Origin: Salinibacter altiplanensis
GTDB taxonomy: Bacteria; Bacteroidota; Rhodothermia; Rhodothermales; Salinibacteraceae
DNA: 64,000 nt
Assembly: GCF_002894645.1 (NCBI RefSeq)
Contig: NZ_NCQY01000023.1
Coordinates: forward strand, 204,789 to 268,788
Reading direction: 5' to 3'
Shown one piece after another: positions 27,481 through 35,048 of the stretch. The position numbers and the translations under genes were made by a program. The first letter of the stretch is position 1. The number at the start of each line of letters is the position of its first letter. Below the pieces are notes generated by a model. That model was not told the origin of the DNA. It was given only the letters and a program-made list of their open reading frames with translations, and searched no databases.

Positions 27481-28107
27481 ATGTCCGCACCTCGATCAGT
27501 CCTTTTGTTGGGGGCGCTCTTTCTGTCCGTCACGCCCGGGTACGCCCAATCCCCCGTCTCCGATTCCGTCACCCTCTCGGCCGAATCGGTTCGTGCCCTG
27601 CAGACGACGCTCTCCGACGCCCGGGGCATGCTCGACACTCGAACTCGCCCCGCGGCGTCGGGGAAAACCCCGTCCGCACGCAGCGGGATGGACCGCAGTC
27701 GGGTCGTCAATGTGCTCTTTTTGGTGCTCGCTCTCTCCCTCGTGTTCGAGTCGGCCATGTCTGTGCTCTTCGACTGGCGGCTCTTTATTCGCTACTGCGA
27801 GGGGCGTGGCGTGAAGACCCCATTCATCATCGCCGTCGCCTTTCTGGTGTTTCTAAACTACGACCTCGACATCGTCGCTGAGCTTCTGAGGGGCTTTCCG
27901 GAGATTCGGGCGCAGAACATTGGGAGCCCGACCCTCCCGGGACAGATTCTCACAGCTCTCCTCATCGCGGGGGGAAGCGGAGGGGTCTTTCGAATTTTTG
28001 CTCGTCTCGGCATTCGGAGTCCGGAGGAGCGGGATCGGAAGGCCCGTAAAGAGCGAGCCTCGATGAAGGAGAGTTCGGAGGAGTCGTCCCCCGACACAGA
28101 CTCGTAA
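27481..28107 (+). CDS. Membrane protein of an unrecognised three-gene module
   Basis: A 208-residue protein. It has a signal-like N-terminus (LLLGALFLSVTPGYAQ), a Ser/Thr-rich disordered stretch, then three membrane segments: VVNVLFLVLALSLVFESAM (about 79-97), TPFIIAVAFLVFLNYDLD and ILTALLIAGGSGGVFRIFA. The charged cytoplasmic tail is Lys/Glu-rich. The start at 27481 is used because the longer frame from 27334 adds non-hydrophobic leader. It lies 26 bp before a lipoprotein gene and is likely co-transcribed. No family recognised. Confidence 0.65.
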   Translation: MSAPRSVLLLGALFLSVTPGYAQSPVSDSVTLSAESVRALQTTLSDARGMLDTRTRPAASGKTPSARSGMDRSRVVNVLFLVLALSLVFESAMSVLFDWRLFIRYCEGRGVKTPFIIAVAFLVFLNYDLDIVAELLRGFPEIRAQNIGSPTLPGQILTALLIAGGSGGVFRIFARLGIRSPEERDRKARKERASMKESSEESSPDTDS

Positions 28108-28133
28108 CACGTTGCCTCACCCCTTCGGTACTC

Positions 28134-28622
28134 ATGCCACATCCTGCGTTTTGTCCGCGGCACCGCCCCGTGGCACTCGTCCCTCTCGCAGAAAGGACTG
28201 CGCTCTTGGGACTTCTGCTGCTGGCCGCCGCGGCCTGCAGACCCACCATCTCCGAATTCAACGCCCGAGCGTACGAGCAGGCCACCTCGCTAAAGGTGGA
28301 AGCGCTGGCCCTGATGGACGAGGCCACCATGCCCCACGCGGAGCACGCCGACGCTGTTCAACACCTGACAACCGAGTTGGAGAAGGCCCACGAGTTCGCG
28401 AAGGGACGCCCCGATAACGAGATTTCAGCCCGGCAGTGGCGCATCCTCACCGATCCGGAGCGGGACCTTTTGGGAGGATTCTTGGCCGACTGGGAGGAGC
28501 AGTCCTCGTTTTCGGCGGCCTTCGTCGAAGAGAAGAAGATCCAGGTTGCCCGCGCCTTCGACACGATCATCGAGCTGGAGAGCGGAAAGAAACCCCCCGA
28601 CGAGGTCCGCGACAGCCCGTAG
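28134..28622 (+). CDS. Small lipoprotein of the three-gene module
   Basis: A 162-residue protein with a late signal helix (ALLGLLLLAAAAC) ending in a lipobox-like AAAC, so the mature protein starts near residue 35. The mature part is an alpha-helical, acidic rod: EFNARAYEQATSLKVEALAL and HADAVQHLTTELEKAHEFAK. The long basic leader before the hydrophobic helix is odd. Lipid modification is inferred. It follows the three-helix membrane protein by 26 bp and precedes a helical protein, as part of one presumed transcript. Confidence 0.6.
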   Translation: MPHPAFCPRHRPVALVPLAERTALLGLLLLAAAACRPTISEFNARAYEQATSLKVEALALMDEATMPHAEHADAVQHLTTELEKAHEFAKGRPDNEISARQWRILTDPERDLLGGFLADWEEQSSFSAAFVEEKKIQVARAFDTIIELESGKKPPDEVRDSP

Positions 28623-28681
28623 TGCAGGCCCGCATCCCACGTCCCTTCCGGCCTCCTTTCACCAATCCCGCCCCTGGACTG

Positions 28682-29008
28682 ATGCCCAACGTTGACGCGT
28701 TTTTTGACGCCCTCAGAGACGAAATCACAGACCTGGCCGAGACGCACCGACAGGAAATGCAGGAAGCTGCCCTCGAGGATGGCGAAGCGTTCCTGAACCA
28801 GACGCGGGACGACCTGGAACGATGGAGTCGCTTGCTGGAGCAGGGAGAGCTCTCCCAAGAGGAGTTTGAATCGCTCGTTCGGGGCCAGAAGGACCTGGTC
28901 GAGATGGAAGCCCTCAAACAAGCCGGGCTCGCCGCCGTCCGGGCCGAGCAGTTTCGGGACGCGTTGATCAACCGAATTGTCGGCACCGCCGGTCGGATTC
29001 TTCTGTAG
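28682..29008 (+). CDS. Small alpha-helical protein of the three-gene module
   Basis: A 108-residue acidic helical protein beginning MPNVDAFFDALRDEI. The sequence consists of amphipathic helices (LAETHRQEMQEAALEDGE and FLNQTRDDLERWSRLLEQ) and ends in a hydrophobic turn (NRIVGTAGRILL). There is no signal peptide or clear membrane helix. The ATG at 28682 is chosen because upstream frame is proline-rich. It sits 59 bp after the lipoprotein gene; the trio (membrane protein, lipoprotein, helical protein) suggests an envelope complex of unknown role. Confidence 0.6.
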   Translation: MPNVDAFFDALRDEITDLAETHRQEMQEAALEDGEAFLNQTRDDLERWSRLLEQGELSQEEFESLVRGQKDLVEMEALKQAGLAAVRAEQFRDALINRIVGTAGRILL

Positions 29009-29454
29009 GCACCACCGGCCTCCTTCGTCGGCCCCCCCTACGTGAACCGTCCAGAGCCGGTGTGCCGACACGACTTTTTTCTTCACCGCGGGACAGTCAG
29101 TCGCCCAACACAGAAGCGACCGGATGAGAAGGGGCCCACTCGGCAGAATTGCAGAACGGAGCGCCCTGAGAAACGGCCCTACAGTTGAAAACGCCTGTCC
29201 TGAGCGGGACCAGCAGAGACGTTCTTGATGACTGGGGGAATGTCTCATCTCGCAAAACCTGCTTTGGGGAGCAATTACCCTCAGAGATACAGCTCTGTAA
29301 CAGTCTGGTCCTTCTCAAAGTTGGTCGCTCGAACAATTTTCGACACCAGGGTTTGTAGATTGTGCCCATGGGGGTCGAACGTGCGTCGAAGAAGCCGTAT
29401 CGTTGTGTTTCCTGCCCGGTCCCCTCGCCCTTTTTTGAAAAAGCCCTTCCATTC
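29009..29454. other. Intergenic region upstream of the VOC dioxygenase
   Basis: The 446 bp hold no gene I can support. A TTTTTTCTTC tract at about 29075 could be the end of termination for the upstream module, but no strong hairpin precedes it. A small inverted repeat CAGAG-AT-ACAGCTCTG lies near 29283-29298. The part before 29455 reads like a leader. No riboswitch class is recognised. Confidence 0.35.
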
Positions 29455-30423
29455 ATGAGCGATCCAGTCTCCGGCATTCACCATGTTACCGCCTACGCCC
29501 ACGATCCACAAGAGAACCTTGACTTCTACACAGGCGTCCTGGGACTTCGTCTCGTCAAGCAGACGGTCCTGTTCAACAACCCCTCGGAGGCATTTCAGGG
29601 GCCGACAATGTACCACTTCTACTATGCTGACGGGACGGGGACGCCCGGCACCGTTCTGACCTTCAAGCCGCATCACAGCATCCAGAAAGGGCAGGTAGGA
29701 CGGGGACAGGCCACCGCCACGGCCTTTACCATTCCGGAAGGGGCCGTAGACTACTGGGTCGATCGGCTAGAGGCGGCCGACGAGGCCACCCTGTATCCCG
29801 TGACGGAGCGCTTCGGGCGGACCGTGATCCAGTTTCAAGACCACGACGATCAGCCCCTTGAGCTTATCACGGGAACGTCCGACATTGAGCCGTGGGCCGA
29901 TGGGCCCGTGCCCGCCGAGCACGCGACACGCGGGTTCCACGGCGTGACCATTCACCCTCACAATGGCCAACTGACCGCGGATGTCCTCGAGCTGATGGGG
30001 TACGAGCAGGTCGACCACGAGCCGACGCCCCAGAACGGCGACTGGACTCGTTTCCGGGTCCCCGGCCCCGACCACGCCCAATTCATTGACCTCTACAACG
30101 AACCCAACATGCACGAGGGACGGTGGGGGTACGGCACGGTCCACCACGTTGCGTTTCGGGTATCGGACGACGAGCATCAGCGGGCCGTCCGCCAGCGGCT
30201 TCGAAGCGCCGGCCACGACGTTACGACAATGAAGGATCGCAATTACTTCCACTCCCTCTACTTCCGCGAGCCGAACGGCGTCAACTTCGAGATCGCAACG
30301 GACCCGCCCGGCTTCCTCCACGACGAGTCCATTGATGAGCTCGGCACGACGCTGATGCTGCCGCCCTTCCTCCAGGACCGGCGTGAGGAGGTGGAAGCAC
30401 AGCTCGCCGACATTTCGGTGTAG
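29455..30423 (+). CDS. Ring-cleaving dioxygenase, VOC family (MhqO-like)
   Basis: A 322-residue cytosolic enzyme with two vicinal-oxygen-chelate domains. Domain one begins IHHVTAYAHDPQENLDFY; domain two begins FHGVTIHPHNGQLTADVL and contains VHHVAFRV. Three metal ligands (His, His, Glu) are suggested by GIHHVT, TVHHVAFR and the NGVNFEIAT segment. MhqO-like members open quinol or catechol rings and are often part of quinone stress responses. The ATG at 29455 opens the domain; the in-frame extension to 29362 is not conserved in shape. It ends 35 bp before a strong terminator. Confidence 0.85.
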   Translation: MSDPVSGIHHVTAYAHDPQENLDFYTGVLGLRLVKQTVLFNNPSEAFQGPTMYHFYYADGTGTPGTVLTFKPHHSIQKGQVGRGQATATAFTIPEGAVDYWVDRLEAADEATLYPVTERFGRTVIQFQDHDDQPLELITGTSDIEPWADGPVPAEHATRGFHGVTIHPHNGQLTADVLELMGYEQVDHEPTPQNGDWTRFRVPGPDHAQFIDLYNEPNMHEGRWGYGTVHHVAFRVSDDEHQRAVRQRLRSAGHDVTTMKDRNYFHSLYFREPNGVNFEIATDPPGFLHDESIDELGTTLMLPPFLQDRREEVEAQLADISV

Positions 30424-30458
30424 CGATCTTTCGTCCCGGCGCCTCTTCCCCGACGACT

Positions 30459-30505
30459 GCGCCCGCGGCCTCGACCAGCGTTGAGGCCACGGGCGCTTTT
30501 GTTTT
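30459..30505 (+). terminator. Rho-independent terminator after the VOC dioxygenase
   Basis: The stem GCGCCCG pairs with CGGGCGC and an inner stem GGCCTC with GAGGCC, separated by one mismatch. A short loop joins them and TTTTGTTTT follows directly. It ends the dioxygenase transcript and separates it from the next gene. Confidence 0.85.
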
Positions 30506-30657
30506 GGGTGATTTGCTTCTAGGCGACGGGCCGGAGGGACCTTTCCCCCAAAACATCGTGGCGCCGCCCCAATTCAACCGGGGCGCGTGCTCGTTTTTCG
30601 CGGAAGTGGTCCGGAACGAGACGTCGCTTGTGCTCCCCCCAATTTCTCTGCCCCACA

Positions 30658-30924
30658 ATGGAAGACATGGAAGGCCCCACACCGGAGTTTATCGCGGCCA
30701 CCTCGATTGCGCAGCTGACACCGCTTCTCTTCGACGCGGCCGAGGACGTGGACAAGCTCGGTGAGCAGCCCGAACATGTGGCCGTGGCCGAAGAGACCGT
30801 CCGCGCGTTCCTGGAGGGCAAAGCCCCCGATCTCGACCGGTCGGTGGCCACAGTGACGCGCCTGGAGGATGGGGTGGAGATTGAGTACGAAGGGCGCACC
30901 GTCACCATCACGTACGACGAGTAG
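30658..30924 (+). CDS. Hypothetical small acidic protein, 88 aa
   Basis: An acidic soluble protein starting MEDMEGPTPEF. It has an N-terminal helix pair (IAQLTPLLFDAAEDVDKLG and VAVAEETVRAFLEG) and a C-terminal beta hairpin (ATVTRLEDGVEIEYEGRTV). It resembles a small halophile-type domain, but I do not recognise a family. The start at 30658 avoids the Cys-rich extension starting at 30628. It is monocistronic. Confidence 0.55.
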   Translation: MEDMEGPTPEFIAATSIAQLTPLLFDAAEDVDKLGEQPEHVAVAEETVRAFLEGKAPDLDRSVATVTRLEDGVEIEYEGRTVTITYDE

Positions 30925-31008
30925 CGTTCGGTAGAATCGTCGCTGCGACGGTGGAGCAGCACAAGGGGCAGCGGCTCGGTCGGGGCGGAAGCCCCCCTGA
31001 TCGACGCC

Positions 31009-31389
31009 CTATGCTTCTCGCGTCTCGACCGTCCCGATGGTGTACCCTTCGATCTCACTCGTACGGAACCGGAAGACGGAGCCCCCAAGGTTGATGGCCT
31101 CGGCGCCGGTCATGACCTCCTGCACGGACACGTGTACGAACGTGCCGTCGTCGGACGTCCCCACCTCGTCGAGCATGGCAGAGATCGAGTCGCCCATCGC
31201 CTGCACGGCCTCGTCGTCCTCGGCCTGCTCCTGCGCCATGTCCACCATCCGGGCGGTGTCCGCCTCGAAGGTGTCTCGCGCCACGACATGCCCGGTGACC
31301 ATGTTTCCGCTCACCACTAGGGTAACCGGACAGGCGGCCTGTTCTTGTGTTGCCTTCTTGCTGAGTGCTTCGATGCCTGGATCGCTCAT
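31009..31389 (-). CDS. GvpU-like small protein
   Basis: A 126-residue protein starting with ATG at 31389 (an upstream TTG at 31392 is less likely). Its pattern resembles the gas-vesicle accessory protein GvpU: a helix, then CPVTLVVSGNMVTGHVVARD strands, a central acidic helix, then FVHVSVQEVM and a final RFRTSEIEGYTIGTVE strand pair. GvpU family membership is recalled from pattern only. No other gas-vesicle genes are in the window, so if the family is right its role here is unclear. Confidence 0.45.
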   Translation of the reverse strand: MSDPGIEALSKKATQEQAACPVTLVVSGNMVTGHVVARDTFEADTARMVDMAQEQAEDDEAVQAMGDSISAMLDEVGTSDDGTFVHVSVQEVMTGAEAINLGGSVFRFRTSEIEGYTIGTVETREA

Positions 31390-31749
31390 CAAACCGTCGA
31401 GTCTACTCGAAAGATGTGTGCAAACCCGGCACTAAATGCCGAGAACTGTGCATTTTAATGTATGGGTGCGCCGGGGACGACGACAACTCGCCCCGGACGA
31501 TCTCATGTTGAATATTTTCCCTCGACGAGGCCCGTGGGGCGGGCGGCACCGGGCCCTCTCGGTTCTTGACGTTGCCACAGGCGATGATTATCGTTCGTAC
31601 GCCCAAATTGGCTCAGGATCGTCCAGTGGCGTGCGTGTCAGCCCGCAGCCGGTCCGTTCCGTTGAGGACAGTGCGACAATGCCAGCACCCGCTGGGACAA
31701 TGGAGAACGACACTTGACCATCGTTCCCCAGGACCTCTCAGGCTTCTTT

Positions 31750-31784
31750 CAGGGAACGGGTTTCAGAAAACGGGCCCTGTTTTT
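31750..31784 (+). terminator. Possible attenuator hairpin in the dnaA leader
   Basis: CAGGG (31750-31754) pairs with CCCTG (31775-31779), with an inner GTTT/AAAC pairing, and TTTTT follows. It has terminator shape but there is no gene upstream on the plus strand, so if functional it would attenuate transcription into dnaA. Confidence 0.4.
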
Positions 31785-31810
31785 GTAGGCGCCCTACGGA
31801 GTCGCAGTCC

Positions 31811-31833
31811 GTAGACAATCCAGTAGACAATCC
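31811..31833 (+). repeat. Tandem direct repeat GTAGACAATCC in the dnaA leader
   Basis: GTAGACAATCC occurs at 31811-31821 and again at 31823-31833, separated by one base. Adjacent direct repeats spaced one helical turn apart are typical of a dimeric regulator site. The protein that binds is unknown. Confidence 0.5.
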
Positions 31834-31872
31834 GCCAGACAGGGGTTGAGCACCCGTCTCGATTTCCGTCTC

Positions 31873-32022
31873 GAGGCCCCGCCCGGAAGCGATGGCCCGC
31901 ACATCGCCTCCGGGCCCGGGCGGTCGTCCCACGTGTAGCCCGCGGCCGTGAGCCGATTTTCGGCTCCTCGATGCTCGCCCCCATCCGATCCAAAATCAAC
32001 GCAGGTTCTTCGTCTCCCACGT
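31873..32022. repeat. Hairpin element, copy B (dnaA leader)
   Basis: About 150 nt that align with 44481-44627 from GAGGCCCC through to CCCACGT, with only small gaps. The core is a 13-bp stem at 31882-31894 and 31902-31914 closed by a 7-nt loop, with one internal A.C pair at 31888/31908. On the minus strand this pair reads U.G, so an RNA from that strand has an unbroken stem. It could be a structured RNA or a decayed dispersed repeat. The gene on the minus strand downstream is the GvpU-like gene. Confidence 0.6.
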
Positions 32023-32112
32023 GTCTCACGGGCCCCGGAAGAACCGCCTTTCGCCTCCGTCCCCAATCATCCTGGCGAGCCTTCCTGCTCGTGAGATTGA
32101 CCCTGGCCTGGC

Positions 32113-33693
32113 ATGGATCAGTCCGCCGACCACGCCTGGAATGAATGTCTCGACATCATTCGGGACAACGTGAGCCGTCAGAGCTTCACGACCTGGTTTG
32201 AGCCACTGGAGGCTCAGTCTCTGGAGGAGGCGGACGACCTGCACAAGCTGACGGTTCAGCTCCCGAGCCAGTTTTACTACGAGTGGATCGAGGAGCACTA
32301 CTTCTCTCTGCTCCGGAAGACCGTCACGCGGGTGCTCGGCCCCCACGGCCGCCTGTTCTACGACGTGGTGATTGAGCAGGACGACCCGGAGGCCTCCGAG
32401 CAGAGGGGGGCCTCCATGCAGCTGCCTGCACGCCCCTCCGGCCCGGACCCGCCTCAGGAATCATCGGACGCGTCCACGGAACCGTCCGGGTCCCCGGAGG
32501 CGTCTGCCCCGCCCCCGACGCCTTCCTCCTCCTCGACCACTCCGCCCGGAGACAAGCCCCGCCCCGACGACACACAGTCGGAGCCCGCAGGAGAGGAAGA
32601 CAAAAGCGCCCCTCCGGTCCAGAACCCGTTTGCCATTCCCGGCCTCAAGGACACCGCGGTCGACAGCCAACTCAACGACAGCTACACGTTTGACCGCTTC
32701 ATCAAGGGAGCATGCAACCGCCTGGCCCGCAGCGCTGCCCGCTCCATCGCCACCGATCCCGGCGAGACGAGCTTTAACCCGTTTCTCGTCTACGGCGGTG
32801 TGGGGCTTGGCAAGACTCATCTCATTCAGGCCATCGGGAATCATGTCGCGGGGCACAGCCCCTCCAAGACCGTCTTCTACGTCTCCAGTGAGCGGTTCAC
32901 CACCGAGTTTGTCCAGTCGATCCAGGAAAACCAGATTGGCGAATTTTCGACGTTCTACCGTCAAGTCGACGTGCTGATCGTCGACGACGTACAGTTTTTC
33001 GGCGGCAAGGAAAAGACCCAGGAGGAGTTCTTTCACATTTTCAACGCCCTCCGGCAGGCAGGGAACCAGATTGTGCTGTCGGCCGACCGGCCGCCACGCG
33101 AGATCGACGGCCTCGAGGAACGCCTGCTGTCCCGGTTTCAGTGGGGCCTTTCCGCCGACCTGAAGCCTCCAGGACTGGACACCCGCATCTCCATTCTTCG
33201 CCGAAAGGCCGAGGATGACGGAATCGACCTCGACGACGAGGTCGTGGAGTTGATCGCCCGGAGCATCGAAAGCAACATCCGTGAGCTCGAAGGGGCGCTG
33301 ATCCGTCTCCTTGCCCACGCCACCCTCCACCAGCTCGACATTACCCTCGACCTTGCCGAGGAGGTGCTCCACGACCTCTTTCAGGAGCAGGAGGCCCTCC
33401 TCACAGTCGATGACATTCAACGCATCGTCTGCGGGCACCTTGGCGTCTCACAGGAAAAGATGCGGGGCAAGACCCGAAAGCGAGACATCGTCCGCGCCCG
33501 ACAGATCGCGATGTACTTTACCAAGAAGCACACCCAGCACTCCCTGAAAGACATCGGCCTCCACTTCGGCGGGCGGGACCACTCGACCGTTATCCACGCC
33601 AACAACGCGGTGGAGGACCGGATGGCCGACGACGAGTCGTTCCGGGAGACAGTAGATGCAATCGGGCACAAGCTCGAACGCCACGGCCGGTAG
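32113..33693 (+). CDS. dnaA: Chromosomal replication initiator protein DnaA
   Basis: A 526-residue initiator. Domain I (about 1-85, DHAWNECLDIIRDNVSRQSF) recruits the helicase. A long Pro/Ser-rich acidic domain II (about 95-185) is disordered and larger than in E. coli. The AAA+ core (about 190-410) has Walker A GGVGLGKTH near 228-236 and Walker B LIVDDVQFF near 286-294, and sensor II SNIRELEGAL. Domain IV ends with the DNA-binding signature GGRDHSTVIHA near 486-496. It should bind the boxes near 45 kb and open the duplex. dnaN is 129 bp downstream. The long Pro/Ser linker fits a halophile but is not rare. Confidence 0.97.
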   Translation: MDQSADHAWNECLDIIRDNVSRQSFTTWFEPLEAQSLEEADDLHKLTVQLPSQFYYEWIEEHYFSLLRKTVTRVLGPHGRLFYDVVIEQDDPEASEQRGASMQLPARPSGPDPPQESSDASTEPSGSPEASAPPPTPSSSSTTPPGDKPRPDDTQSEPAGEEDKSAPPVQNPFAIPGLKDTAVDSQLNDSYTFDRFIKGACNRLARSAARSIATDPGETSFNPFLVYGGVGLGKTHLIQAIGNHVAGHSPSKTVFYVSSERFTTEFVQSIQENQIGEFSTFYRQVDVLIVDDVQFFGGKEKTQEEFFHIFNALRQAGNQIVLSADRPPREIDGLEERLLSRFQWGLSADLKPPGLDTRISILRRKAEDDGIDLDDEVVELIARSIESNIRELEGALIRLLAHATLHQLDITLDLAEEVLHDLFQEQEALLTVDDIQRIVCGHLGVSQEKMRGKTRKRDIVRARQIAMYFTKKHTQHSLKDIGLHFGGRDHSTVIHANNAVEDRMADDESFRETVDAIGHKLERHGR

Positions 33694-33751
33694 GCGGCGT
33701 CGAGGCCTCGTGAGGCTGAATCTTCCACCGCCCCCTCCCGTACAGGTGGTA

Positions 33752-33767
33752 GATGCATTCATGCATC
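33752..33767. promoter_or_regulatory. Palindromic operator-like site upstream of dnaN
   Basis: GATGCAT is followed by TC and then ATGCATC, a perfect 7-bp inverted repeat with a 2-nt spacer. It sits 56 bp before the dnaN start, in the dnaA-dnaN gap, where a promoter is expected. The binding protein is unknown. Confidence 0.45.
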
Positions 33768-33822
33768 CGTCTATTTCAGCGAAAATCCCCCGACACCTCC
33801 TTTCCGCAACGCGCCGATACCC

Positions 33823-34956
33823 ATGAAATTTACCGCCTCCAGTGCCGACCTTCTCGAGGCGCTCAACACCGTCAAGGGCGCCGTTCCGTCGAAGAGCACA
33901 ATGCCCATTCTGGAGTGCATTCTCTTTGAACGGGACGGGGACACGTTGCGTCTGAGCGCCACCGACCTCGAAATCTCAATCATCCAGGCCGTGCCCGTCC
34001 AGTTCGAAAAGAACGGCACGCCGGAGAGCACCCCCATCGCGGTGCCGGCCCAGCGGCTGATTGACACCCTGCGTGCGTTGCCGGACATGCCCATCGAGTT
34101 CGCGGCGGACAGCGACTTCGAGATTCGGATGGACACCGATCAGGGCCACTACAAAATGGTGGGCCACGACGGATCGGACTATCCGGAACTGCCGGAGCTC
34201 GAGGAGCAGCACGAGATCAACGTAGAAGGAGGGCTTCTGGGCCGCTCCATCGACAAGACGGCATTTGCCGTGAGTCAGGATGCCCTGCGCCCCGCCATGA
34301 TGGGCGTGTACTTTCAGGTCAGCGAGGAAGAAACCTCCGTGGTGGCGACCGATGGACACCGGCTCGTGCAGCTCACCCTGCCGGAGCTTCGGGCCGACAC
34401 GTCCGCCGACTTCATCGTGCCGGAGAAGGCCACCAAGCTGGCCGGACGCATCGTGGAGGACGACGAAATCTGCACCGTCCGGGTGGACGAGAGCCACGTG
34501 AGCTTCGAATTCGGCGATTCCCGTGTGCTGGCCCGCCTGATCGACGAGACGTATCCCAACTACCAGTCCGTCATTCCGGACGGGAACGACCGCAGCCTGG
34601 TCGTGAACCGTGAGGACATGCTCAACGCCGTCAAGCGCGTGGGGCTGTACTCATCCAGCATGACAAATCAGATTCGGCTCGACATCACGGCTGATACCGT
34701 TACAATCTCGGCGGAGGACGTGGAGCGCTCCAGCGAGGCCGAGGAGACCATCCACTGCGACTACGACAACGAGCCGATGGAGATCGGATTCAACTCAGAG
34801 TACCTTACCGAGGTGCTCGGCAACGTGGGGTGCGACGAAGTGGTCTTCGAGCTCAGCTCCCCGAACCGGGCCGGCATCGTCCTGCCCCGCGAGGAGACCG
34901 ACGAGGAAGACATCCTCATGCTCATCATGCCGGTGATGCTCAACACCTATGCCTAA
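33823..34956 (+). CDS. dnaN: DNA polymerase III beta subunit (sliding clamp)
   Basis: A 377-residue protein of usual clamp length with three repeated beta-clamp domains. It starts MKFTASSADLLEALNTVKGAV and ends with the conserved LIMPVMLNTYA tail. Conserved segments include LRLSATDLEISI, VATDGHRLVQL and FNSEYLTEVLGNV. It forms the dimeric ring that tethers the replicative polymerase. It lies downstream of dnaA; recF does not follow, unlike the E. coli order. Confidence 0.97.
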   Translation: MKFTASSADLLEALNTVKGAVPSKSTMPILECILFERDGDTLRLSATDLEISIIQAVPVQFEKNGTPESTPIAVPAQRLIDTLRALPDMPIEFAADSDFEIRMDTDQGHYKMVGHDGSDYPELPELEEQHEINVEGGLLGRSIDKTAFAVSQDALRPAMMGVYFQVSEEETSVVATDGHRLVQLTLPELRADTSADFIVPEKATKLAGRIVEDDEICTVRVDESHVSFEFGDSRVLARLIDETYPNYQSVIPDGNDRSLVVNREDMLNAVKRVGLYSSSMTNQIRLDITADTVTISAEDVERSSEAEETIHCDYDNEPMEIGFNSEYLTEVLGNVGCDEVVFELSSPNRAGIVLPREETDEEDILMLIMPVMLNTYA

Positions 34957-35001
34957 CGTCACACAGTGAGGGCTCTCGTCGAGGCCCGTGTCCGGGTGAG
35001 C

Positions 35002-35031
35002 ACCAGCGTGCGGCGCTGGTCCCCAGTGGGG
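35002..35031. terminator. Tandem hairpins between convergent dnaN and membrane TPR gene
   Basis: ACCAGCG pairs with CGCTGGT (35002-35020), and CCCC pairs with GGGG (35021-35031). They lie in the gap between two convergent genes. No T-run follows on either strand, so a Rho-dependent or bidirectional stop is only suggested. Confidence 0.35.
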
Positions 35032-35048
35032 TTCAGTGAGAAAAGGCC

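Larger units (their letters stand above)
31390..32112. other. Long dnaA leader region
   Basis: These 723 bp precede dnaA and contain no credible gene and no DnaA box that I can find (no TTATCCACA or TGTGGATAA). In it lie a T-run hairpin (31750-31784), a tandem 11-bp repeat (31811-31833) and one copy of the hairpin element shared with the origin region (31873-32022), described separately. Such a long structured leader suggests that dnaA expression is regulated after transcription starts. Confidence 0.5.

Noticed and set aside
32113-33822. oriC adjacent to dnaA
   Set aside because: No perfect DnaA box exists in the leader or the dnaA-dnaN gap; the boxes cluster at 44.9-45.3 kb.
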